Shown here: in pieces, positions 1-5,634 of the stretch
Layout: each line of letters starts with the position of its first letter
How positions within the stretch are numbered: the first letter of the stretch is position 1
Assembly: GCA_037384065.1 (NCBI GenBank)
Contig: JARROJ010000117.1
Span: forward strand, 1-7,986
Direction of reading: 5' to 3'
DNA from: JABDPF01 sp037384065
GTDB lineage: Bacteria; Pseudomonadota; Gammaproteobacteria; Xanthomonadales; SZUA-36
DNA length: 7,986 bases
Position numbers and translations under genes: made by a program
Notes under the pieces: model-generated
What the model was told of the DNA's origin: nothing
What the model saw: the letters and a program-made list of their open reading frames with translations, nothing else
Database searches by the model: none

Positions 1-8
1 GTTTTCTT

Positions 9-20
9 GGGGGCTTTTTT
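9..20 (+). terminator. Possible 3' arm and T-tract of a terminator for a gene left of the window
   Basis: A GGGGGC run is followed directly by six T residues, which is what the 3' half of an intrinsic terminator on the plus strand looks like. The matching 5' arm would lie outside the window, so this cannot be confirmed. It is a weak call. Confidence 0.25.
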
Positions 21-23
21 CTC

Positions 24-46
24 TGTGGGAGCGGCTTCAGCCGCGA
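24..46 (+). repeat. REP-like palindromic element, copy 1
   Basis: A 23-bp unit begins TGTGGGA and continues into the palindrome GCGGCT-TC-AGCCGC (31-44), then GA. The identical 23 bp occurs in the opposite orientation at 3730-3752. The next 11 bp match the other copy only loosely. GTGGGAGCGGCTTCAGCCGCG-type units are familiar intergenic REP-like repeats in Pseudomonas, Xanthomonas and related gammaproteobacteria. This copy lies in the 138 bp beyond the 3' end of the dihydroorotase gene. No T-tract follows the hairpin on either strand, so it is unlikely to be a simple terminator. Confidence 0.75.
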
Positions 47-138
47 CAGGCGTCCGGATGCTATCGTGAACGTACTTGTGCGGACCGCCCGGGGCGACGT
101 TATCGGTGCCCGGCCCGCTGGGAGAGGGCGCGTCGGGT

Positions 139-1485
139 CTAGCGTTGCGCCCCGATTTCCAATCGCATCGCGGCGTCGGCCTCGACGATGGCCTGGCCGT
201 CGAAGACCGTTCGTCCGTTGACGATCGTGCGGGCGATGGCGGAGCGGAAGGTCTCGCCTTCGAAGGGGGTCCAGCCGCACTGCGAGAGGACGCGGTCCGC
301 GGTTACCGGGGTGGGGGTGGCGGTGTCGACGAGAACCAGGTCCGCCCAGTAGCCTTCACGCAGGTAGCCCCGGTCGATGACACGGAACCGGTCGGCGACG
401 TTGTGCGCGGTCAGACGTACGATTCGTTCGAGGCTGAGATCGCCGTCGTGGTGCAGTTCGAGCACCGAGAGCAGGGCGTCCTGGACCAGCGGCAAGCCGG
501 CGGGCGCCTTCAGGTAATCCGTGGCGGCCTTCTCTTCGGCGGTGTGCGGCGCGTGATCGGTCGCGATGATGTCGAGCCGGCCCTCCTCGAGGGCCTGCAG
601 CAGCGCCGCGCGGTCGGCCGGGGTCTTGATCGCCGGGTTGCACTTGATGCGGTTGCCGTGGGTCGGGTAGTGGCTGCTGTCGAAGTGCAGGAAATGCACG
701 CAGACCTCGGCGGTGATGAGCTTGTCGTTCATTGGTCCCGGTTCGAACAATTCCATTTCGCGGCCCGTGCTCAGGTGCAGCACATGCAGGGGCGCGGAAT
801 AGCGCCGGGCGAGCTCCTGCGCCAGCACGGTGGAAACGTAGCAGGCTTCGGCGCTGCGAATGTTCGGGTGCTCGGTGATCGGGATATTCGGCCCGTACCG
901 CTCGAGCGCGGCCTCGAGGTTGGCTTCGATCAGCGGGGTCGACTCGCAGTGCGTTGCGATCAGTGCCGGAGCGTCGCGGAAAATGCCCGCGAGCGTGTCC
1001 TCGTTGTCGACCAGCATGTTGCCGGTCGAGGCGCCCATGAAAATCTTGATGCCCGCCGCCTGGCCGGGCCGCAGGCTGCGGATGACCTCCAGGTTGTCGT
1101 TCGTCGCGCCGAGGTAGAAGGCGTAGTTGACCAGGGATTTCTCGGCCGCGACCGCATATTTATCCTCGAGCGCGTCCAGGGTTACCGTCGGGGGCAGGGT
1201 ATTGGGCATTTCCATGAAACTGGTGATGCCGCCCGCCGCGGCAGCGCGTGATTCGGAGCGGATGCCGCCCTTGTGCGTGAGTCCCGGTTCGCGGAAATGC
1301 ACCTGGTCGTCGATCATGCCCGGAAGCAGGTAGCGCCCGCCGGCATCGATGATCTCGACGCCGTCCGCGGCCGCGATGTCGGGCGCGATCCGGTCGATGC
1401 GTCCGTCGCGGATCAGCAGGTCGCTTTCGGTGATGCGGTCCTCGTTGACGAGACGCGCGTTGCGGATCAGGGTTTTATCGCTCAT
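139..1485 (-). CDS. pyrC: Dihydroorotase (amidohydrolase superfamily)
   Basis: The 448-residue protein should catalyse the reversible cyclisation of carbamoyl-aspartate to dihydroorotate, the third step of pyrimidine synthesis, in the cytoplasm. It has the cyclic amidohydrolase layout: an N-terminal beta-sandwich segment (1-55), a TIM-barrel core, and a C-terminal return to the beta-sandwich ending in a VNGRTVFDG-type strand (422-430). Visible active-site elements are DDQVHFREPG (59-68), Lys147 in GIKIFMGAS as the likely carboxylated lysine, His179 in ATHCE, His234/His237 in LHVLHLS, and Asp310 in ATDHAPH. The usual DxHxH motif reads DxQxH here, with Gln61 for the first His. From memory, a recognised dihydroorotase subgroup shares DDQVHFREPG, so this is probably normal for its clade. 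The start ATG has only a weak GAG upstream. yidD ends 42 bp before it on the same strand, so cotranscription is plausible. Hydantoinase or allantoinase is a less likely alternative. Confidence 0.85.
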   Translation of the reverse strand: MSDKTLIRNARLVNEDRITESDLLIRDGRIDRIAPDIAAADGVEIIDAGGRYLLPGMIDDQVHFREPGLTHKGGIRSESRAAAAGGITSFMEMPNTLPPTVTLDALEDKYAVAAEKSLVNYAFYLGATNDNLEVIRSLRPGQAAGIKIFMGASTGNMLVDNEDTLAGIFRDAPALIATHCESTPLIEANLEAALERYGPNIPITEHPNIRSAEACYVSTVLAQELARRYSAPLHVLHLSTGREMELFEPGPMNDKLITAEVCVHFLHFDSSHYPTHGNRIKCNPAIKTPADRAALLQALEEGRLDIIATDHAPHTAEEKAATDYLKAPAGLPLVQDALLSVLELHHDGDLSLERIVRLTAHNVADRFRVIDRGYLREGYWADLVLVDTATPTPVTADRVLSQCGWTPFEGETFRSAIARTIVNGRTVFDGQAIVEADAAMRLEIGAQR

Positions 1486-1527
1486 GGGTTTCGCTCGTTC
1501 GTTGCCGGATGCTCGTCGGGATCATAA

Positions 1528-1737
1528 TCAGGGAACCGGGTCGTAGCCGCCGTCGCACAGCGGATGACAGCGTCCGATGCGTTTGATGGCCAGCCAGCCG
1601 CCTTTCAGCGCGCCGTAGCGCTCGATCGCTTCGATCGCGTATTGTGAACAGGTCGGCGTGAAGCGGCAATGACTGCCCAGGAACGGGCTGATCAATCGCT
1701 GGTAGCCGCGAATCAGGAGTTGCAACAGCCTGGACAT
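1528..1737 (-). CDS. yidD: Membrane protein insertion efficiency factor YidD
   Basis: This 69-residue protein belongs to the YidD family, which helps YidC insert proteins into the inner membrane and is thought to sit at the membrane surface through an amphipathic N-terminal helix. The family signature is complete: an N-terminal hydrophobic/basic helix (LLQLLIRGYQRLISP, 4-18), then CRFTPTCSQYAIEAI with two cysteines, then a GGWLAIKRIGRCHP segment and the C-terminal GGYDPVP. Length is normal for the shorter members. The ATG at 1737 has only a weak GGA upstream. Family members usually sit between rnpA and yidC beside rpmH. Here the gene stands alone just upstream of the dihydroorotase gene, on the same strand and 42 bp away, with dksA divergent on its other side. 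The identification is secure; a cotranscribed unit with pyrC is inferred from spacing only. Confidence 0.93.
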   Translation of the reverse strand: MSRLLQLLIRGYQRLISPFLGSHCRFTPTCSQYAIEAIERYGALKGGWLAIKRIGRCHPLCDGGYDPVP

Positions 1738-1779
1738 GTTCCGTTCGACGCAATTCGATCCGTTTTCCCGGCCGAAAAC

Positions 1780-1808
1780 TTGCCGTGAGCCTCAAGTTCG
1801 GCTATAAC
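1780..1808 (+). promoter_or_regulatory. Probable sigma-70-type promoter of dksA
   Basis: TTGCCG (1780-1785) is separated by exactly 17 bp from TATAAC (1803-1808), giving four and five matches to the two consensus hexamers. Transcription would begin near 1815 and give a leader of about 100 nt before dksA. An inverted repeat, GTTTTC (1762-1767) and GAAAAC (1774-1779), lies immediately upstream of the -35 hexamer. A weaker TAAAAT (1871-1876) nearer the gene lacks a good -35. Confidence 0.55.
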
Positions 1809-1819
1809 ACTGCAATTTC

Positions 1820-1888
1820 GTTTTCGGACGGAACGCTTGCCTGAAAATTATCCCAATAAAAACAGCAAGTTAAAATCTCGCCGAAAAC
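1820..1888 (+). promoter_or_regulatory. Potential stem in the dksA 5' leader
   Basis: GTTTTCGG (1820-1827) is perfectly complementary to CCGAAAAC (1881-1888). Nested inside, CTTGC (1836-1840) can pair with GCAAG (1865-1869) around an A/T-rich loop. If transcription starts near 1815, almost the whole leader would fold into one long hairpin ending about 10 nt before the ribosome binding site (1899-1904). It matches no riboswitch family I know, and a regulatory role is a guess. Confidence 0.3.
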
Positions 1889-1916
1889 TGGGCGTTACAA
1901 GGAGTAGCTTAACACG

Positions 1917-2345
1917 ATGACATCTGACCGCGTGGTATTGCCCAAGGGGTACAAGCCAAAGAAAAGCGAGAAGTACATGGGGCCCAAACAGCTCGAGTAC
2001 TTTCGCCAGAAACTGTTGAACTGGCGCGAGGAGTTGATCGAGGAGTCCCGCGAGACGATCAGTCACCTGCAGCATGAAGTCCGCGATGTCGGCGACGAAG
2101 CCGAGCGCGCAACGCGTGAAACCGAGAACAGCCTGGAACTGCGTACGCGGGATCGCTATCGCAAGCTCATTCGCAAGATCGACAAGGCGCTGAACCGGAT
2201 CGAGGACGGTGAATACGGCTATTGCGAGGAGACGGGCGAGGAGATCGGGCTGGCGCGGCTCGAAGCCCGGCCGATCGCGACCCTTTGCCTGGATGCGCAG
2301 GAACGCTGGGAATTGCGCCAGAGGCAACTCGGCGAAAACCGCTGA
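1917..2345 (+). CDS. dksA: RNA polymerase-binding transcription factor DksA, reduced-cysteine form
   Basis: DksA enters the secondary channel of RNA polymerase and, with ppGpp, lowers rRNA transcription and adjusts amino-acid and stress promoters. The 142-residue protein has the family order: a short N-terminal region, a long coiled coil (about 24-98) whose tip is DEAERA (60-65), and a C-terminal globular domain with the GLARLEARPIATLC block (111-124). In the E. coli protein four cysteines hold zinc. Here the positions read C103-x-x-T106 and C124-x-x-A127, so only the first Cys of each pair is kept. Redox-insensitive DksA forms lacking zinc cysteines are known, for example Pseudomonas DksA2 and many alphaproteobacterial homologues. 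The tip has Asp60 and Ala65 (E. coli D71, A76), but Glu63 where E. coli has D74. The ATG is preceded by AAGGAG (1899-1904) at a rather long 12-nt spacing. It has its own promoter upstream and a terminator downstream. Confidence 0.93.
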   Translation: MTSDRVVLPKGYKPKKSEKYMGPKQLEYFRQKLLNWREELIEESRETISHLQHEVRDVGDEAERATRETENSLELRTRDRYRKLIRKIDKALNRIEDGEYGYCEETGEEIGLARLEARPIATLCLDAQERWELRQRQLGENR

Positions 2346-2350
2346 GCAGA

Positions 2351-2370
2351 CGCCACCCGGCCGGGTGGCG
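2351..2370. repeat. Perfect 20-bp palindrome after dksA
   Basis: CGCCACCCGG is followed directly by its own reverse complement, CCGGGTGGCG. As RNA it could form an 8-bp stem with a GGCC loop, starting 5 nt after the dksA stop codon. No T-tract follows, so on its own it is not a classical terminator. Its right half recurs at 2404-2413 inside the true terminator region. Confidence 0.6.
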
Positions 2371-2381
2371 GCCCCATCCCG

Positions 2382-2422
2382 AAAAACCCTGCAGAATCCC
2401 GTACCGGGTGGCGGGGTTTTTT
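2382..2422 (+). terminator. Intrinsic terminator of dksA
   Basis: AAAAACCC-TGC (2382-2392) pairs with GCGGGG-TTTTTT (2411-2422), with one G-T wobble. The loop of 18 nt can itself form a small CCCG/CGGG stem. A run of six T residues ends the structure on the plus strand. It lies just upstream of the ompA-like promoter and so separates the two plus-strand genes into independent transcripts. Confidence 0.7.
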
Positions 2423-2444
2423 GTTGGACGGGATTAATACTTTC

Positions 2445-2473
2445 TTAACATTGTCATGTGAATCTCGTATCAT
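2445..2473 (+). promoter_or_regulatory. Sigma-70-type promoter of the OmpA-like gene
   Basis: TTAACA (2445-2450) and TATCAT (2468-2473) each match five of six consensus bases and are separated by the ideal 17 bp, in a locally A/T-rich stretch. Transcription would start near 2480 and leave a leader of about 63 nt. The leader ends in a very strong Shine-Dalgarno sequence, AGGAGGAG (2529-2536), 6 nt before the start codon. Both features suit a highly expressed porin. Confidence 0.65.
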
Positions 2474-2542
2474 TGACAAAATAACAAGCCCTGCCGCCGC
2501 ACTGGCAGAAATCCCTGTGATGCTTACTAGGAGGAGCGTTAC

Positions 2543-3613
2543 ATGAAGTATCCCAAGCTCGTTTTGGCCCTGGCCGCAATGGGGCTGATGTCCGCATCAG
2601 CGACCCTGTCGGCAGACGACATGGTCTTCCAGCCCTGGCACGTGACCGGACAGGTCGGCGCCTACTACACCGATTCCGACCGCAATACCCGCGACGGCGA
2701 CGTCTGGTGGGGCGTTGGGTTTGGCCGATTCTTCGGCGAGCACTTCAGCCTGGATCTCGAGTACGATGAATTTACGGGCGATTTTCAGGGCGTCGACGAT
2801 CTGTATCCGGGCGCAACGTTCAGCGACTGGAAACTGGCCAACGTCGGCCTGATGGGGCGTTACCACTTCCTTAACGGCAATTTCCGGCCGTTTCTCGCCG
2901 GCGGTGTCGGCGCGCTGACGCATCGCCGTATCGGCGACGAGGGCACCGGTCTGAGCCTGAGCGCCGGCGCCGGCGTCGCGGTTCGCTTCGCCGAGCACTG
3001 GAGCGGTCGCGCGCAGTACATCTTCCGCCGCGATGTCGATGGCGCAAGCGTTCCGTATAACGCCTCTTATACCGATAACATCCTCAGTATCGGCCTGAGC
3101 TATGACTTCGGCGGCAAGGCGCCACCGCCGCCACCCCCGGCCGAGCCGCCCCCGCCGCCGCCTCCGCCGCCGAATCCGGACCTGGATGGCGATGGTGTGC
3201 TGAACGAGCACGACAAGTGCCCGAACACGCGCGCGGGCGCCGTCGTCGATCTGGACGGTTGCGAAGTCGAGGCCGTCATCGAACTGCCGGGCGTGTATTT
3301 CGATTTCGACAAGGCCACGCTGAAACCGGAAGCCAAGGTCGTTCTGAACGAGGCCGCGGCATTGCTGAGCCAGCATGAGCGCGTCGTCGTCGAGGTCGCC
3401 GGGCACACCGACAGCACCGGCCCCGAAGCCTACAACCAGGGTTTGTCCGAGCGCCGTGCCAATTCGGTCCGCGACTACCTGGTCGAAAAGGGCATTCGGG
3501 CCAGCCGACTGACCGCCAAGGGTTATGGTGAATCCATGCCGGTGGCCAGCAACGACACGAAGGAAGGACGTGCAGAGAACCGGCGCGTCGAGCTGATCGT
3601 GCTCGATCGCTGA
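2543..3613 (+). CDS. OmpA/OprF-family outer membrane protein
   Basis: This 356-residue protein anchors the outer membrane to peptidoglycan and may form a pore. It starts with a signal peptide (hydrophobic 5-17, cleavage likely after A20 or A24). An N-terminal beta-barrel of about 160 residues follows, with alternating aromatic strands ending in LSIGLSYDFG (181-190). Next come a long proline hinge (194-210), a calcium-type TSP3-like segment DLDGDGVLNEHDKCP with Cys226 and Cys240 as a likely disulfide pair, and the C-terminal OmpA domain (about 250-356). In that domain YFDFDKATL, GHTDSTG and LSERRANSVRDYL are clear. Asp290 and Arg305 correspond to E. coli OmpA D271 and R286, which bind diaminopimelate. 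The hinge plus two-Cys segment resembles Pseudomonas OprF more than E. coli OmpA. The ATG follows AGGAGGAG at 6 nt. The gene appears to be a single transcript with its own promoter. Confidence 0.92.
   Translation: MKYPKLVLALAAMGLMSASATLSADDMVFQPWHVTGQVGAYYTDSDRNTRDGDVWWGVGFGRFFGEHFSLDLEYDEFTGDFQGVDDLYPGATFSDWKLANVGLMGRYHFLNGNFRPFLAGGVGALTHRRIGDEGTGLSLSAGAGVAVRFAEHWSGRAQYIFRRDVDGASVPYNASYTDNILSIGLSYDFGGKAPPPPPPAEPPPPPPPPPNPDLDGDGVLNEHDKCPNTRAGAVVDLDGCEVEAVIELPGVYFDFDKATLKPEAKVVLNEAAALLSQHERVVVEVAGHTDSTGPEAYNQGLSERRANSVRDYLVEKGIRASRLTAKGYGESMPVASNDTKEGRAENRRVELIVLDR
3122..3172 (+). repeat. CCG-rich low-complexity tract encoding the proline hinge
   Basis: The stretch encodes six prolines, Ala-Glu, and nine more prolines, nearly all from CCG/CCC/CCA codons. 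It is the interdomain hinge of the OmpA-like protein. A tract like this is prone to length change by slippage, and polyproline of this length normally requires EF-P for smooth translation. Confidence 0.8.
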
Positions 3614-3621
3614 GACCTGTC

Positions 3622-3665
3622 CTGTAATGGGAAAATTTCTGTTCCGGTCGAAGCCCCATTTACAG
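3622..3665 (+). other. Imperfect hairpin in the 3' region of the OmpA-like gene
   Basis: CTGTAATGGG (3622-3631) pairs with CCCATTTACAG (3655-3665) with one bulged base and a 23-nt loop. An alternative pairing of TTTCTGT (3636-3642) with ACAGAAA (3662-3668) competes with it. It starts 8 nt after the stop codon. Without a T-tract it is more likely to protect the mRNA 3' end or assist termination than to be a standard intrinsic terminator. Confidence 0.4.
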
Positions 3666-3729
3666 AAACAGCGCCCGCAAGAGGGCCAGAAGGCTCGACA
3701 GACCCGGTCCGAAAACGCCCAGGCGCTTC

Positions 3730-3752
3730 TCGCGGCTGAAGCCGCTCCCACA
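3730..3752 (-). repeat. REP-like palindromic element, copy 2
   Basis: This is the exact reverse complement of the 23-bp unit at 24-46, with the GCGGCT/AGCCGC palindrome. It sits in the convergent gap between the OmpA-like gene and sufE. A run of six A/T pairs adjoins the TGTGGG end, and a T-run likewise lies near that end of copy 1. The two copies lie in inverted orientation on either side of the pyrC-yidD-dksA-ompA block, each beyond a gene 3' end, which is the usual position for REP elements. Confidence 0.75.
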
Positions 3753-3788
3753 AAAAACGCCGCGGGTGCAGGCGGACCGTCAGGTCCG
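3752..3788 (-). terminator. Possible terminator of the cysS-sufE transcript
   Basis: Reading the minus strand after sufE, a perfect CGGACC-GTCA-GGTCCG stem-loop (3773-3788 as written on the plus strand) is followed by a short CGCC/GGCG stem (3758-3761 with 3771-3774) and then six T residues (3757-3752). The short stem is weak and overlaps the stronger one, so only one can form at a time. Position and T-run favour a terminator. Confidence 0.35.
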
Positions 3789-3805
3789 ATCGCGGTGCGT
3801 TCCGG

Positions 3806-4243
3806 TCAGGCCTGCGAGGCCTGCCTCGCCGCGTACTCGTTGATCGCCGTCAGCATCGCGTGCAGGCCGTTGGCCCGGGTCGGCGAGAGGTGGCTGGCCA
3901 GTCCGATGGCCTCGATGAACCGTGGTTCGGTTTCCAGGATCTGCCGGGCCGAACAGCCGGAATAGACGCGGGTGATCAGCGCGATCAGCCCCGACACGAT
4001 CGCGGCATCGCTGTTCGCGCGGATCGTGACGCGCTCGGCGTCGCCTTCCAGGTGCAGCCAGACCTGCGACTGGCAACCGGCCAGGAGCTTGTCGTCGGTC
4101 TTTTCGTCGTCCGCCAGCGGCGGCAGTTTGCGGCCGAGGTCGATCAGGTACTGGTAGCGGTCCAGCCATTCGGGAAACAGGCTGAACTCGTCGACGATTT
4201 CGTCCTGTACGGCGATCGGGTCATGCGGTGCGTGTTCGTTCAT
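3806..4243 (-). CDS. sufE: SufE-family sulfur acceptor protein
   Basis: SufE-family proteins take persulfide sulfur from a cysteine desulfurase (SufS or CsdA) on one reactive cysteine and pass it on for Fe-S cluster assembly in the cytoplasm. The 145-residue protein has the hallmark LLAGCQSQVWL, with Cys57 as the acceptor, and the later LSPTRANGLHAML block (119-131). A second cysteine, Cys97, lies in RVYSGCSA. A GTG at 4255 would add four residues, but it overlaps the AAGGAG ribosome binding site (4260-4255). The ATG at 4243, 11 nt from that site, is therefore the better start. The AAGGAG is made of the last two cysS codons, so translation of the two genes is probably coupled. No suf or csd desulfurase gene is visible here, so SufE and CsdE cannot be told apart from context. 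Both products of this operon deal with cysteine or its sulfur. Confidence 0.87.
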   Translation of the reverse strand: MNEHAPHDPIAVQDEIVDEFSLFPEWLDRYQYLIDLGRKLPPLADDEKTDDKLLAGCQSQVWLHLEGDAERVTIRANSDAAIVSGLIALITRVYSGCSARQILETEPRFIEAIGLASHLSPTRANGLHAMLTAINEYAARQASQA

Positions 4244-4251
4244 GGATCCTG

Positions 4252-5634
4252 TCACTCCTTGCGCCGCCAGCGTGTCACGCCGTCGGCGTCCTCCAGCACG
4301 ATGCCCAGCGCCGTCAGTTCGTCGCGGATGGCGTCGGCGGTCGCGAAGTCGCGCTCGCTGCGGGCCCGGTTGCGCTTTTCGATCAGCGTTTCGATGCGCG
4401 CCGTCTCGTCGTCGTCGGCGCCGGCGCCGAACCAGTCGTCCGGCGACGCCTGCAGCAGTCCGATCAGCGCCGCGTCGGCCAGCAGTTCGGCGGCCGCGGC
4501 GCGGGCGTCGTCCGCGTTTTCCGCGTTGGCGAGTTGCCGCGCGACGCGGTTGAATTCGGCCAGCGCGACCGGCGTGTTGAGGTCGTCGCGCAGCGCGTCG
4601 AGGAACGCCTCGCCCGGTCGTTCCGCCGCTTCGAACGGCCCGAAGCGGTCGCTGGCGGTGCGCAGCACGCCGTACAGCCGGTCCAGCGTGCGCTGGGCGC
4701 GGGTCAGCTCCGATTCCGACCAGTCCAGCGGTTGCCGATAGTGCGCGCTCAGCAGCAGGTAGCGCAGGGTCTCGCCGGGATGCGTCTTGAGCAGTTCATG
4801 CACCACCAGCGTGTTACCGAGCGACTTCGACATCTTCCGTTTGTCGACGGTGACGAACCCGTTGTGCAGCCAGTAGCGTGCGAACGCGCGTCCGCCGTGT
4901 GAGCAGACGCTCTGCGCGATCTCGTTCTCGTGGTGCGGAAAAATCAGGTCCTGCCCGCCGCCGTGGATGTCGATCGTCTCGCCGAGGTGGGTCTCGGCCA
5001 TGACCGAGCACTCAAGGTGCCAGCCGGGCCGGCCCCAGCCCCACGGGCTGTCCCAGCCCGGTTGCGGATCGACGGAGGGTTTCCACAGCACGAAGTCGCC
5101 CGGGTTGCGCTTGAAGGGCGCGACTTCGACCCGTGAGCCGGCGACCATTTCCCGCGCGTCGCGGCGCGACAGGGCGCCGTACTTCTCGTACGAGCCGATA
5201 TCGAACAGCACGTGACCCTCGGCCTCGTAAGCGTGGCCCTCGTCGATCAGGCGCCGGATCATCTCGATCATCTGTTCGATGTGCTCGGTCGCGCGCGGCT
5301 CGATCGTCGGCAGGGCCGCGCCGATCGCGGCCATGTCGGCGTGGTAGGCGTCCGCGTAACGGCCGGAGATCTCGGAGATCGGCACGCCCTGCGCCGCGGC
5401 CGCTTCGTTGATCTTGTCGTCGACGTCGGTGATGTTCCGCGCGTACACCACCCGGGGGTAGTGCAGTTCCAGCACGCGGTACAGCAGGTCGAAAATGACC
5501 GCCGGGCGCGCGTTGCCGATGTGCGCGAAGTTGTAGACCGTCGGCCCGCAGACATACATCGTGACCCGGTCCGGGTCCTGCGGAACGAAGTCCTGTTTTT
5601 CACGGGCCAGCGTGTTGTAGAGTCGGATGGTCAA
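4252..5634 (-). CDS. cysS: Cysteinyl-tRNA synthetase
   Basis: This class I synthetase activates cysteine with ATP and loads it onto tRNA-Cys. At 460 residues it is of normal length. The zinc site that selects the cysteine thiol is complete: Cys29 in YVCGPTVYN, Cys209 in HLECSVMA, and His234 and Glu238 in FPHHENEIAQ. The nucleotide-binding motif is HIGN (38-41), a common variant of HIGH in this family, and KMSKS is at 267-271. The C-terminal DALR-type helical domain (from about 345) and the anticodon-binding end, finishing in WRRKE, are present. The ATG is preceded by a modest AAGG 10 nt away. It is the first gene of an apparent two-gene operon with sufE, which begins 8 nt after the cysS stop codon. 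It is divergent from pepQ across 108 bp. Confidence 0.96.
   Translation of the reverse strand: MTIRLYNTLAREKQDFVPQDPDRVTMYVCGPTVYNFAHIGNARPAVIFDLLYRVLELHYPRVVYARNITDVDDKINEAAAAQGVPISEISGRYADAYHADMAAIGAALPTIEPRATEHIEQMIEMIRRLIDEGHAYEAEGHVLFDIGSYEKYGALSRRDAREMVAGSRVEVAPFKRNPGDFVLWKPSVDPQPGWDSPWGWGRPGWHLECSVMAETHLGETIDIHGGGQDLIFPHHENEIAQSVCSHGGRAFARYWLHNGFVTVDKRKMSKSLGNTLVVHELLKTHPGETLRYLLLSAHYRQPLDWSESELTRAQRTLDRLYGVLRTASDRFGPFEAAERPGEAFLDALRDDLNTPVALAEFNRVARQLANAENADDARAAAAELLADAALIGLLQASPDDWFGAGADDDETARIETLIEKRNRARSERDFATADAIRDELTALGIVLEDADGVTRWRRKE

Noticed and set aside
31..44. REP-like palindrome as the terminator of pyrC
   Set aside because: No T-tract follows the stem on the minus strand, and the same unit occurs elsewhere, so a repeat element explains it better.
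76..1251. Long plus-strand open frame of 391 codons
   Set aside because: It lies entirely antisense to the well-supported dihydroorotase gene, and its translation (runs of Gly, Val, Arg, Asp) matches no family. Long antisense frames are expected in GC-rich genes.
2597..3751. Long minus-strand open frame of 384 codons
   Set aside because: It is antisense to the OmpA-like gene, and its arginine run is only the complement of the proline hinge codons. There is no recognisable domain.
4253..4255. GTG start for sufE giving four extra residues
   Set aside because: The codon overlaps the AAGGAG ribosome binding site, which leaves no spacing. The ATG at 4243 fits.
3860..4902. Overlapping plus-strand open frames across sufE and cysS
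   Set aside because: They are shadows of two convincingly assigned minus-strand genes. The translations are low-complexity Ser/Arg/Ala sequences.
5512..5523. HIGN in place of HIGH in cysteinyl-tRNA synthetase
   Set aside because: This is a frequent natural variant in the family. The zinc ligands and KMSKS are intact, so no defect is implied.
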